Shown here piece after piece: positions 16,921 through 24,710 of a stretch of 64,000 nucleotides of DNA (its first letter is position 1; the number at the start of each line of letters is the position of its first letter). The stretch covers positions 310,001-374,000 of the forward strand of contig NZ_FOVG01000002.1 in NCBI RefSeq assembly GCF_900115075.1, written 5' to 3'. The notes under the pieces were generated by a model, which was given only the letters and a program-made list of their open reading frames with translations, had not been told where the DNA came from and ran no database searches. The stretch comes from Candidatus Pantoea varia (lineage in GTDB: Bacteria; Pseudomonadota; Gammaproteobacteria; Enterobacterales; Enterobacteriaceae). The translations under genes and the position numbers were made by a program.

Positions 16921-17910
16921 TGGCAATGCCAGCGCAGGCGGTGTGGTCTGCATCATCTCGCCAATCAGGCTGCTGCGGTTATACAAACCAAGCCGCAGGT
17001 TGAAGTCGAGATGCAGCCGCTCGTTGCCGGTTAATTTGATAATCGGTGGCGGCGTCTGTGGTCGCTGATGGAACATCACGGACTGCGCAAAGGCGCTGCT
17101 GCTATCGGCGTGCAGACGCTGATAATACCAGGCACTGGCTTCACCTTTACGCAGATAGAGATTGGCCCGCCGGTATTCGCGCATCGCGACCTGCTGCGCC
17201 AGTGACAGGAGCTGACGTGACGGATTATCCATATTCTGTACAATCAGCGAAAAATCATCACGCTTCTTCAGCTCATGGAAATAGTTGCGGATACCGACGT
17301 TTTTAACCGGAGCCAGTTGCTTCAGCCATTCACGAATAAACGGGTTTTGCGGCGGCGCGGCAAGAAACCAGCTCTCAATGACCGGCGCAAGCAGGTTCTG
17401 CGTCGATTGCTCGCGATAGTAACCGATGAGATCCATTGACCGCGCTTCGTGAACGCGATGCACCCAGGCGAGATCTTCAAACAGCAGCGTGCTGCAGTCG
17501 ATGCCGATACCACCATAACGGTGAATCAACTCAAGCCGGATGATTTCACTTTTATGTGCCAGCGTCAGATCGGAAGAGATAAAGTTGAGTTCGGGCAGCC
17601 ACTGCGACAGGGTGCGCTGCGTGATCAGATAAACCTGATGGTCGGGGTTGTCCCGCCGGATTTTACTGATATTCAGCGCCATCGAGGTCGGCAGATGATC
17701 GTTATGCCAGACCATCCAGACAATTTTTGGAATCTCCGGCAGATCTTTCTGCTGCCCAACTAATACGACATTATCTTCCTGCCCCGGATCATATTCCGGT
17801 GCCTGACAGAGTCTCTGCTGTTTCTTATTCCATAACATCTGGCTACTGAACGATATTCTTTTCCAGTTACGCCAGATTTTATGCGCTGGACGTTGGCGAT
17901 GTGAAGTCAT
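16897..17910 (-). CDS. Glycosyltransferase with DXD-like sugar-binding region (capsular polysaccharide synthesis type)
   Basis: The 337-residue cytoplasmic protein resembles the Gly_transf_sug/Caps_synth group of retaining glycosyltransferases. The opening strand (IPKIVWMVWHNDHLP) is followed by SDLTLAHKSEIIRLELIHRYGG and GGIGIDCS, which occupies the place of the usual GGxYxDxD. The second metal-binding Asp appears replaced by Ser, as in some Caps_synth members. It likely transfers a hexose in surface polysaccharide or glycolipid synthesis, but it stands alone with no polysaccharide genes beside it. The leader upstream on the minus strand contains two adjacent hairpins. The substrate is not assigned. 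Confidence 0.75.
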   Translation of the reverse strand: MTSHRQRPAHKIWRNWKRISFSSQMLWNKKQQRLCQAPEYDPGQEDNVVLVGQQKDLPEIPKIVWMVWHNDHLPTSMALNISKIRRDNPDHQVYLITQRTLSQWLPELNFISSDLTLAHKSEIIRLELIHRYGGIGIDCSTLLFEDLAWVHRVHEARSMDLIGYYREQSTQNLLAPVIESWFLAAPPQNPFIREWLKQLAPVKNVGIRNYFHELKKRDDFSLIVQNMDNPSRQLLSLAQQVAMREYRRANLYLRKGEASAWYYQRLHADSSSAFAQSVMFHQRPQTPPPIIKLTGNERLHLDFNLRLGLYNRSSLIGEMMQTTPPALALPSAIKARA

Positions 17911-18414
17911 GGTACACCTGTTATTTTTATTTTCCCGTCATAGTGCAGGCTCTGCGCGTTCCGCCAGAGGCGGGAACGGCCGGGATTGCAGAGTGGCTGC
18001 AATCCCGATGAGTGCGGGAATTAATGAATAGTTTTCCCTGGTGGAGACGCAGTGCTTAAGTGCGCGATAGTTTCCTCACGGCTGTTTAATTGCACTGCAC
18101 CTTTTTAATAAAACATTATTTACACATTAGCTATGTCTTTTTTCGACTTTAGGATAATACGGAAATAATCCGGTCACGTTATGAAAATAATAATATCGCT
18201 GCTGTTAATCATTTATTCAAATGAGACGGAATCCAGAATTAAGGAATATCTGAATATTTTGCTGCGCCTGGGGGTTAGCGTGCGGTATAGACCACGGCAG
18301 CAGTGAATAGTGTGCTTAATGTGTGGCGTAAGCCCGGCTCATCAATCCGCGGAATCAGACAGCCTGAAGAGGATTGTCTACGCTTAAGAAGAACTTACTG
18401 AGAAAGGAGCGTGC
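17911..18414. other. 504-base AT-rich intergenic region with hairpins
   Basis: It contains an 11-base perfect inverted repeat (CGGGATTGCAG at 17981-17991, CTGCAATCCCG at 17997-18007) next to a bulged hairpin at about 17958-17978. Both are close upstream of the glycosyltransferase. The middle (18090-18270) is strongly AT-rich. A possible 41-codon frame at 18181-18306 has a hydrophobic start but no ribosome site. The beta-propeller gene start has AAAGGAG just before 18415. No RNA gene was recognised. Confidence 0.5.
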
Positions 18415-19380
18415 ATGCAGAGTGAATCCTACGGTTTACTGGCGGTTGATAAGCAGGGCAATCGCGTCCTGTTTCTTAATCCTGAAACCTTCGCGGTCGA
18501 GCGGGAACTGAACGCTTTTCCACCGCGACCGCATGAACTCCTGATACTGGCCCAATGGGGTAAAGCCTATGTGCCCATTTATGGCGACGGCGTTCATGGT
18601 AATAACCCGCATCCGGGGCATAAAGTGGCGGTCATTGATTTACAGCGTCGGGAGATCAGCGGCTTTATCGATCTGTCGCCGCTGCGGGCGCCACACAGCG
18701 GACAGCTGGGCCGCGATGGCAAAGTCTATCTCTGCTGTGAGCAAAGTGCTGCCGTGGCGGTGATCGATCCGCAGACCGACAAAGTAGAAAAAATCATCCC
18801 GATTCCTTCTCATAACGCGCATCGCTTGACGCTGTCACCCAGCGGTCGCAAGCTCTTCACCGATAACGAAGAGGATGCCACTATCACTGTGGTGGATCTC
18901 TGTGAAGCGGAGGGGCGGATGATCGATACCATCCTGCTGCCCGGCCCGATTGCGGGCATTGCTGCCTCACCGAAACATCCTTACCTGGTCGCCAGCGCTG
19001 CTGACGCGCCGTTGCTTTATCTGATTGATCGACAGAGCCACCGCATTCGTCAGCGCATCACGCTGCCGGGTCATCAGCAGCCCTGTCAGGTGGTTCGCTT
19101 CAGCGCCGATGGTGAACAGCTGGTAGCCATCGGGGATCAGGAACCGCTGGTGACACTGTTTGACGATCTGCTGAATCCGCTGGGCGATATCAGCGTAGGC
19201 AACATGCCGATGGATGGCTGCTTCACGCCAGACAGGCAACAGCTGCTGATTGCCAATCAGGATGATGGCACGCTGAGTGTGATCGATCTGGTGCAGCGTA
19301 AAGTGATTGCCACGCCGCGTGTTGGAACAGGCTGTGAAGTGCTGGGCTATTTTCCGATCGGTCAGATAAACGGACGATGA
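18415..19380 (+). CDS. YncE-like beta-propeller protein
   Basis: The 321-residue protein is made of repeated beta-propeller blades of the YVTN/YncE type: GLLAVDKQGNRVLFLNPET, KVAVIDLQRREISGFIDL, AVAVIDPQTDKVEKIIPI and TLSVIDLVQRKVIATPRVG. No signal peptide is seen, unlike periplasmic YncE, so it is probably cytoplasmic. Propellers of this kind bind partners or cofactors, and no catalytic residues are evident. The ribosome site AAAGGAG is 5 bases before the ATG. Its 3-prime end overlaps the converging histidine phosphatase gene by 19 bases. The function is unknown. Confidence 0.75.
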   Translation: MQSESYGLLAVDKQGNRVLFLNPETFAVERELNAFPPRPHELLILAQWGKAYVPIYGDGVHGNNPHPGHKVAVIDLQRREISGFIDLSPLRAPHSGQLGRDGKVYLCCEQSAAVAVIDPQTDKVEKIIPIPSHNAHRLTLSPSGRKLFTDNEEDATITVVDLCEAEGRMIDTILLPGPIAGIAASPKHPYLVASAADAPLLYLIDRQSHRIRQRITLPGHQQPCQVVRFSADGEQLVAIGDQEPLVTLFDDLLNPLGDISVGNMPMDGCFTPDRQQLLIANQDDGTLSVIDLVQRKVIATPRVGTGCEVLGYFPIGQINGR

Positions 19381-19916
19381 TAGATCGCAGTACTCCAGTG
19401 GCGGCTGCTGGCGTGCTTCTCCGCCTGCCAGCCGCGTTTACGTAATTCTCGCGCAATCATCTTATTCATGATGCCGTGGCCCAGTAGCAACACCGTGCCT
19501 CGCTGTGAGTGCTCTATCAGCTTCTCTGCCGCCGCCGAGGCGCGGCTGCGCGCATGGTGCAGCGACTCCGCGTCGCCCGCATAACCGCAGAACCATAACA
19601 GCCGCAGCAGCGCCAGCCAGCACAGGGTCGGTAGCTGCACCGCGCTGGTTCGCAGCAGCGGTACGGCGACTTCGCTGAACAGCGCATCAACCTCATGGGG
19701 CTGCAGACCGAGCTGGCTCAGGGATGATTGCGCCCGGGGCAGGGGACTACAGACAATAAACGTCGCCTGACGGGCAATTTCGATGCTGCGCGGCGGCGGT
19801 CCGTCACTGACCTGTGACAGATCGTAGGCTTCGCACCAGTCAGCCAGTGCCTGCACGCTCTGGCGACCCGCCGCCTGGTGGTCAGGTTTACCGTGTCGCA
19901 TCAGAATAATTTTCAT
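19362..19916 (-). CDS. Histidine phosphatase superfamily protein
   Basis: The 184-residue protein has the phosphoglycerate-mutase-like fold. The catalytic RHG motif is at the start (ILMRHGKPDH, His8), a conserved Arg lies in SPLPRAQSS, and the second catalytic His in VLLLGHGIMNKMIA. Length and lack of a cofactor-mutase signature suggest a phosphatase (SixA/CobC-like size) and not a glycolytic mutase. The substrate is unknown. It converges on, and slightly overlaps, the beta-propeller gene. Confidence 0.8.
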   Translation of the reverse strand: MKIILMRHGKPDHQAAGRQSVQALADWCEAYDLSQVSDGPPPRSIEIARQATFIVCSPLPRAQSSLSQLGLQPHEVDALFSEVAVPLLRTSAVQLPTLCWLALLRLLWFCGYAGDAESLHHARSRASAAAEKLIEHSQRGTVLLLGHGIMNKMIARELRKRGWQAEKHASSRHWSTAIYHRPFI

Positions 19917-20209
19917 AGCATCTCTGTCCGCTCTTTTTGTCAGGGTAACGCATTGCCCACGCTTACCGCGACTTTTCAGAATAAACAGGAAGTGTCATCT
20001 GCAGGTAACCGGGGTGTGCGACAACAGAACGCGATGAAAGGATCTTTGTCCCTTTTATAACGTTTAATGATTAGAGAAAATGGTAACTTACCGCTGTGGG
20101 TGACTTTTTTTGTGCGACATGATGCTGTTAACAGGCTGAATTTGCGCTAAAAATGTGTGATGACGGAATGTGATAGTGAAGTTTTTCTAACAATTTTCGT
20201 CGGAATCTA

Positions 20210-20237
20210 TTGATTTATCTACGCGCGTAGATACACT
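20210..20237 (+). promoter_or_regulatory. Promoter with perfect LacI-type operator filling its spacer
   Basis: The -35 TTGATT (20210-20215) and -10 TACACT (20232-20237) are 16 bases apart. The spacer is part of a perfect 18-base palindrome TATCTACGCGCGTAGATA (20216-20233). A repressor bound there would exclude RNA polymerase. The LacI-family gene at 21974 in the same cluster is the natural candidate. Transcription would start near 20244, giving a leader of about 255 bases before the MFS gene. Confidence 0.75.
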
Positions 20238-20318
20238 AGGACCCCAGTGATTGCTCACGGTGCCCGACGGACAGTAGGCTCCATTGATTGTTAAGTTACA
20301 TTCGCTCAGTTTAAGGGA

Positions 20319-20498
20319 CCGATGAAAAATACATCGGCGAAAGGGGGCGAAGAACAAGATTCCAACACCAGGGAATCCTTTAACCTTTCATCATGGTTAG
20401 CCAACTGAACGTCGCCACCGGGGGAATCCCGCTTTCATCAGGGGATTAACCCATGGACGGGCGTTTATCGATCTGCATACTCATTCAGGGATAGGGTT
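20319..20498 (+). other. Long structured 5-prime leader of the MFS transporter gene
   Basis: Several helices can be drawn: CCGATG/CATCGG (20319-20337); a possible three-way junction closed by GGCGA (20346-20350) with TCGCC (20412-20416); inside it GATTCC/GGAATC (20358-20377) and AACC/GGTT (20382-20398); then GGG/CCC hairpins at about 20420-20452. An imperfect direct repeat (GGGAATCC ... CTTTCATCA ... GG) occurs at 20371-20396 and 20422-20444. No known riboswitch consensus was recognised. The pairings were found by eye. Confidence 0.4.
20322..20408 (+). CDS. Possible 28-codon leader peptide
   Basis: This short frame in the MFS leader begins MKNTSAKGG, with AAGGGA 3 bases before the ATG, and ends WLAN before a TGA. 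It lies within the pairing elements of the leader, so its translation could alter the fold, as in attenuation. No amino-acid run that would suggest a sensor codon is obvious. It may be chance: composition is the only support besides the ribosome site. Confidence 0.25.
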   Translation: MKNTSAKGGEEQDSNTRESFNLSSWLAN

Positions 20499-21887
20499 AT
20501 GACGGCACAAAACTCCGTTAAGCAGCAGGCATCACTGTCATCCACTTCCGCCGCCGATGAGCGGTTTAACACCTCCTCAGGCCGCAAAGATTTCTGGCGC
20601 GCCACTTTCTCATGCTGGCTCGGAACGGCAATGGAGTACGCGGATTTCGCGCTCTATGGCCTGGCTGCCGGTATCATCTTTGGCGACGTCTTCTTTCCGG
20701 AATCAACCCCTGCCATGGCACTGCTCTCCAGCTTTGCTACCTGGTCAGTCGGCTTTGTTGCCCGGCCGATTGGCGCACTGTTTTTCGGCTGGCTGGGCGA
20801 TCGCAAAGGCCGAAAGGTAGTGATGATCTCCACCATCATTCTGATGGGCGCTTCCACAACGTTTATCGGCTTAATACCGAGCTATGCCTCAATTGGCGTC
20901 TGGGCGCCTGCCTGTCTGGTGCTGTTGCGCTTTACGCAGGGTTTCGGCGCTGGCGCGGAGTTGTCAGGCGGCACGGTGATGCTGGGTGAATATGCGCCGA
21001 CAGAGCGCCGCGGACTGGTCTCTTCCGTGATTGCGCTGGGTTCCAACAGCGGCACACTGCTGGCTTCGCTGGTCTGGCTGCTGGTAGTGCAGATGGATCA
21101 GCAGAGCCTGCTGGAGTGGGGCTGGCGTATTCCCTTCCTGAGCAGTGCGCTGATTGCACTGGTTGCGCTGTGGATTCGACGTCACCTGCGTGAAACGCCG
21201 GTGTTTGAGCGCAGGAAAGCGGAGATGGAAGCAGAACGTGCCGGCGTGCTGGCTACGCCGGTGGTCGATCAGCGGCCTTTCTTTCAGCGTACCCGCGCCT
21301 TCTGGACCATGGTTGGCCTGCGTATCGGCGAAAACGGCCCTTCCTATCTGGCTCAGGGCTTCATCGTCGGTTACGTCGCTAAGGTGCTGATGGTGGATAA
21401 GTCTGTTCCGACTACCGCCGTGTTCCTCGCCTCGCTGCTGGGTTTCCTGATCATTCCGTTAGCGGGCTGGCTCTCTGACCGTTTTGGTCGCCGGATCGTT
21501 TATCGCGTCTTCTGTCTGTTACTGATGTTCTACGCCTGGCCTGCCTTTACGCTGCTGGACACGCGTGAACCGATCCTGGTGATCCCGGTTATCGTGGTCG
21601 GTATGGCACTGGCATCACTGGGTATTTTTGGGGTGCAGGCAGCATGGGGCGTGGAGATGTTTGGCGTTCACCATCGCTACACTAAAATGGCGGTGGCGAA
21701 AGAACTGGGCTCGATTTTGTCCGGTGGTACCGCACCGCTTATTGCCGCTGCTATGCTTTCTTATACCGGTCACTGGTGGCCGATTGCGGTCTATTTCTCG
21801 GCCATGGCCGCCATTGGATTCTTTACCACCTTTGTCGCGCCTGAGACGCGAGGGCGGAATCTCAATCTGCCTGAAGATGCCATCTAG
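20499..21887 (+). CDS. MFS transporter, metabolite:H+ symporter type
   Basis: The 462-residue inner-membrane transporter of the MHS group (ProP/ShiA/KgtP relatives) has twelve hydrophobic segments. The signature loop between TM2 and TM3 is visible as GWLGDRKGRKV, the second-half counterpart as GWLSDRFGRRI, and the TM5 region as EYAPTERRGLVSS. It likely imports a small metabolite with protons. The LacI repressor and nucleoside hydrolase behind it make a nucleoside or related glycoside the best guess, though MHS members usually carry organic acids or betaines. The ribosome site AGGGATAGGG precedes the ATG. Long leader and operator are described separately. Confidence 0.88.
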   Translation: MTAQNSVKQQASLSSTSAADERFNTSSGRKDFWRATFSCWLGTAMEYADFALYGLAAGIIFGDVFFPESTPAMALLSSFATWSVGFVARPIGALFFGWLGDRKGRKVVMISTIILMGASTTFIGLIPSYASIGVWAPACLVLLRFTQGFGAGAELSGGTVMLGEYAPTERRGLVSSVIALGSNSGTLLASLVWLLVVQMDQQSLLEWGWRIPFLSSALIALVALWIRRHLRETPVFERRKAEMEAERAGVLATPVVDQRPFFQRTRAFWTMVGLRIGENGPSYLAQGFIVGYVAKVLMVDKSVPTTAVFLASLLGFLIIPLAGWLSDRFGRRIVYRVFCLLLMFYAWPAFTLLDTREPILVIPVIVVGMALASLGIFGVQAAWGVEMFGVHHRYTKMAVAKELGSILSGGTAPLIAAAMLSYTGHWWPIAVYFSAMAAIGFFTTFVAPETRGRNLNLPEDAI

Positions 21888-21930
21888 ATTTGCCTTAGGA
21901 TGCCATCTGCCAGGAGAGAGCGACAAACAG

Positions 21931-21958
21931 CAGGCCGTGTAAAGCGGCCTGTTTTTTT
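21931..21958 (+). terminator. Intrinsic terminator after the MFS gene
   Basis: A perfect 7-base stem CAGGCCG/CGGCCTG with a 7-base loop is followed by seven T residues. It sits directly before the LacI-type gene, so repressor and hydrolase would be expressed by read-through or from an unseen promoter. Confidence 0.88.
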
Positions 21959-21973
21959 ATGGAGGAACGCGAT

Positions 21974-22996
21974 GTGCCTAAGTCGTTAACGGGAAAAGTG
22001 ACCCGCAGTGAAGTTGCGAAAGCGGCAGGCACCTCAGTGGCAGTCGTCAGTTATGTCATTAATAACGGGCCCCGTCCGGTCGCCGATGCAACCCGTCAGC
22101 GGGTCCTGGAGGCGATTAAAGCGACCGGTTACCGGCCCAATGCGGCAGCACGCGCGCTGGCATCCGGTAACACCAAAACCTTTGGACTGGTGGTGCCCAA
22201 CATCGGCAATCCTTTTGTGGCTTCAATGGCGCACGTGCTGTTGCAGGAGTCAATGAATCACGGTCACGTCATGCTGCTGGGGGATGCCGGAGATGACCGC
22301 AAGCGCGAACTGGAGTTAATTCAGGGACTGCTTAACCGGCAGGTGGATGGACTGTTTTACAACAGCGTCGATCGCCATCCTTACATTGATTTGATTAAAG
22401 CCAGCGGTACGCCGCTGGTCATGCTGGAGCGGGTTGAGCCTCAGCCGGGCGTTAACATGCTGCGGGTCAATGAGCGTCAGGCCGCCTGGCAGGTGACGGC
22501 GCATCTGCTGAGTCACGGATATCAGCAGGTCGGCATCATCAGTGGCCCGGTCGATATGCTCAACGCGCAGGATCGTATTCAGGGCTGGCGTGATGCCATG
22601 CAGGATCGTGGCCTGCCGATAGATGAGTCGCTGATGTTCCCCGCCAGCTACACCCCACAGGGCGGCTACGAGGCAGCTCAAACCATGATCGCCCGGGGTT
22701 GTGTGCCGCGAGCGCTGTTTACCAGCAATGAAGGTCAGGCGATTGGCGCACTTCGCGCCTTTTCCGAACATCAGATCCGTGTGCCGCAGGATGTGGCGCT
22801 GGTCTGCTTTAACGGGACCAATCACTCATCGTTTCATGTCCCGACATTAACCACCGTACGCCAGCCACTGCGTGAAATGGCCCGCTCTGCGATTCAGATG
22901 CTGAAAGAGGGAGAGAGCGAAGCGCAATTAAAGGAGTTTCCACACTATCTTGAAATCGGTGAATCCTGCGGCTGTCAGCCGCAAAGCCAGAGTTAA
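21974..22996 (+). CDS. LacI/GalR family transcriptional repressor (GTG start)
   Basis: The 340-residue repressor has a helix-turn-helix and hinge at residues 10-60 (VTRSEVAKAAGTSVAVVSYVINNG cut here to SEVAKAAGTSVAVVSYVI, then ATGYRPNAAARALAS). The sensor domain is sugar-binding-protein-like (FGLVVPNIGNPFVASMAHVL; RALFTSNEGQAIGALRAF). GTG at 21974 is chosen because GGAGGA lies 8 bases ahead. The ATG at 21959 abuts the terminator T-run and has no ribosome site. It probably binds the perfect palindrome in the promoter upstream of the MFS gene and responds to a nucleoside or sugar. The nucleoside hydrolase gene follows after 11 bases. Confidence 0.88.
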   Translation: MPKSLTGKVTRSEVAKAAGTSVAVVSYVINNGPRPVADATRQRVLEAIKATGYRPNAAARALASGNTKTFGLVVPNIGNPFVASMAHVLLQESMNHGHVMLLGDAGDDRKRELELIQGLLNRQVDGLFYNSVDRHPYIDLIKASGTPLVMLERVEPQPGVNMLRVNERQAAWQVTAHLLSHGYQQVGIISGPVDMLNAQDRIQGWRDAMQDRGLPIDESLMFPASYTPQGGYEAAQTMIARGCVPRALFTSNEGQAIGALRAFSEHQIRVPQDVALVCFNGTNHSSFHVPTLTTVRQPLREMARSAIQMLKEGESEAQLKEFPHYLEIGESCGCQPQSQS

Positions 22997-23007
22997 CTTA
23001 TAAAAAT

Positions 23008-23994
23008 ATGAAAAGAATCATTATTGACTGCGATCCCGGCAATGGTATCGCGGGAGCCAACACCGATGATGGGCTGGCGATTGCGCTGGCCTTAGCTTCA
23101 CCTGCACTGTCGCTGGAATTAATCACTACCGTGGCGGGTAACACGCCATGTGAAGTGGGGGCGCGCGTTGCCAAAGATCTGATTGTCCGGCTGGGATTAT
23201 CTATCCCGGTCGTACAGGGGGCGACGCAGGCGCTTCAGGAAGATCCTGCGCCGTGGCGCGCAACGCTGGATAACCGGGTCAATCAGCTGGCGCTGGGTAA
23301 ACTGTGGCAGGGTGTGCGTCAGCCCGCGGATATCCCGGCGGATGCGTTTGATGCGGCTGACGCTATCGGCAAACTGATTTGTGACAATCCAGGCGAGATC
23401 ACCCTGGTGGCAATTGGCCCGCTGACGAATGTGGCGCTGGCGATGCAGCGCTATCCCGCCATGGCAGACTCTGTAGCGGAGATTGTGATCATGGGGGGTG
23501 TGTTTGCACTGGATGATTATATCAAGGACACCAATTTTGGTCTGGATCCAGAGGCGGCGCATCAGGTTTTACACAGCGGTGCGGCCGTGACGCTGGTACC
23601 GATGGATGTCACCACGCAGACGCTGCTGACCCAGGAGGATTTGACTCGCCTTACCGCCGTCGATCATCCGCTGACTGATTTTGTGCGCGAAACGCTGCGT
23701 CCGTGGATCGACTATTCGATGGAGACGCGTCAGCTGGCAGGATGCTGGATCCATGATGCGATGGTGGTGGCCTGGCTGCTGAATCAACGCGTCGCGTCAG
23801 GCACCGATTATCGGGTTGATATCGAACTTCGTCCCGGTGCGACGCGCGGTAAAAGCTGGCGTTTTCGTCACCCTCTTCGGCTCACTGTCGGAGTGCCTGA
23901 ACACTGTGGCGCATCCATACATGTGCTGCATCGTGTCGATAATACGGTGCTGTTGTCGATCATCGAAGAAGCATTTAAGCGCCTGAAACCCTGA
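23008..23994 (+). CDS. Nucleoside hydrolase (IUNH family) with extended catalytic loop
   Basis: The 328-residue hydrolase is of the inosine/uridine-preferring family, which splits the N-glycosidic bond of ribonucleosides with calcium help. The N-terminal DCDPG (residues 7-11) is followed by eight residues (NGIAGANT) before the DD pair at 20-21. Ordinary members have a single residue there. Other family stretches are present: TLVAIGPLTNVALA, IVIMGGVF, NFGLDPEAAHQVL and a late HDAMVVAWLL that carries the C-terminal Ca/active-site HD. The ATG has no evident ribosome site, so it may rely on coupling with the LacI gene. A hairpin without U-tract follows at 23999-24019. Confidence 0.87.
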   Translation: MKRIIIDCDPGNGIAGANTDDGLAIALALASPALSLELITTVAGNTPCEVGARVAKDLIVRLGLSIPVVQGATQALQEDPAPWRATLDNRVNQLALGKLWQGVRQPADIPADAFDAADAIGKLICDNPGEITLVAIGPLTNVALAMQRYPAMADSVAEIVIMGGVFALDDYIKDTNFGLDPEAAHQVLHSGAAVTLVPMDVTTQTLLTQEDLTRLTAVDHPLTDFVRETLRPWIDYSMETRQLAGCWIHDAMVVAWLLNQRVASGTDYRVDIELRPGATRGKSWRFRHPLRLTVGVPEHCGASIHVLHRVDNTVLLSIIEEAFKRLKP

Positions 23995-24151
23995 GGCCAC
24001 GGGCGATTAACTCGCCCGTCTGGGCTACGCCAGATCGTTTCCATGATGCGGCGATAACCATCAAAGGCGGAGAAACGCTGTCAGATGGTCAGCAGCATCA
24101 GGGCACGGTCAGAAGTTGCAGGTGCTGGCCTGGGTGAGCAAATGCAAAGCA

Positions 24152-24616
24152 TTACATCGCTTCGCACACGTCGATCCAGCGGGCGTTAGTCAGTTCAGCC
24201 ATCTGCTGTGGCGAAATACGGACAGCGCTGTGGATAGCGCCAGCGGCGGGTAACACTTCGTCGAAACTGCGCAGTGAGACATCACAGTAAACGGTCAGCG
24301 GATTTTCCAGGCCGAACGGACAGACGCCACCCACCGGATGGCCGGTCCAGTTAATCACCTCGTCTACGCTCAGCATCCGCGCTTTCGCGCCTAGCGCCGC
24401 TTTCAGCTTGCGATTATCCAGACGGGCATCGCCGCGTGTCACAATCAGCACTACGTCGTTTTTCACTTTCAGTGACAGGGTTTTGGCAATCTCTCCTGGC
24501 GTCACGCCATGGGCGCGCGCAGCCATTCCGACCGTTGCAGTGCTTTCTGCCAGTTCAATAATTTCAATTTCAGGGGCGTGTTCGGCAAAGAACTGGCGCA
24601 CGGACTCCAGACTCAT
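24152..24616 (-). CDS. YbaK/EbsC family protein (aminoacyl-tRNA deacylase-like)
   Basis: The 154-residue member of the YbaK/ProX editing-domain superfamily shows family landmarks: GVTPGEIAKTLSLKV, a central Lys in RKLKAALGAKARM, and the signature GHPVGGVCPFGL. Relatives hydrolyse mischarged tRNAs such as Ala-tRNA(Pro) or Cys-tRNA(Pro). The exact substrate class here is not clear. ATG at 24616 is chosen because GGAGAG precedes it; an ATG 13 codons upstream has none. The 100-base gap to fhuF upstream suggests its own promoter. The sequence between it and the nucleoside hydrolase (24020-24151) holds nothing recognised. Confidence 0.83.
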   Translation of the reverse strand: MSLESVRQFFAEHAPEIEIIELAESTATVGMAARAHGVTPGEIAKTLSLKVKNDVVLIVTRGDARLDNRKLKAALGAKARMLSVDEVINWTGHPVGGVCPFGLENPLTVYCDVSLRSFDEVLPAAGAIHSAVRISPQQMAELTNARWIDVCEAM

Positions 24617-24710
24617 CTTTCTCTCCAGGCTGATCGAAGGCGTAAAAATTGCCACAAGCCCCAGTGCCTGTAAACGAGATAAACGGAGAATTCAGTGTAA
24701 TTAAGTCTGT

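Noticed and set aside
20319..20460. Known riboswitch classes (yybP-ykoY, guanidine, purine, moco) in the MFS leader
   Set aside because: None of the consensus cores I know could be aligned; the region is reported only as an unassigned structured leader.
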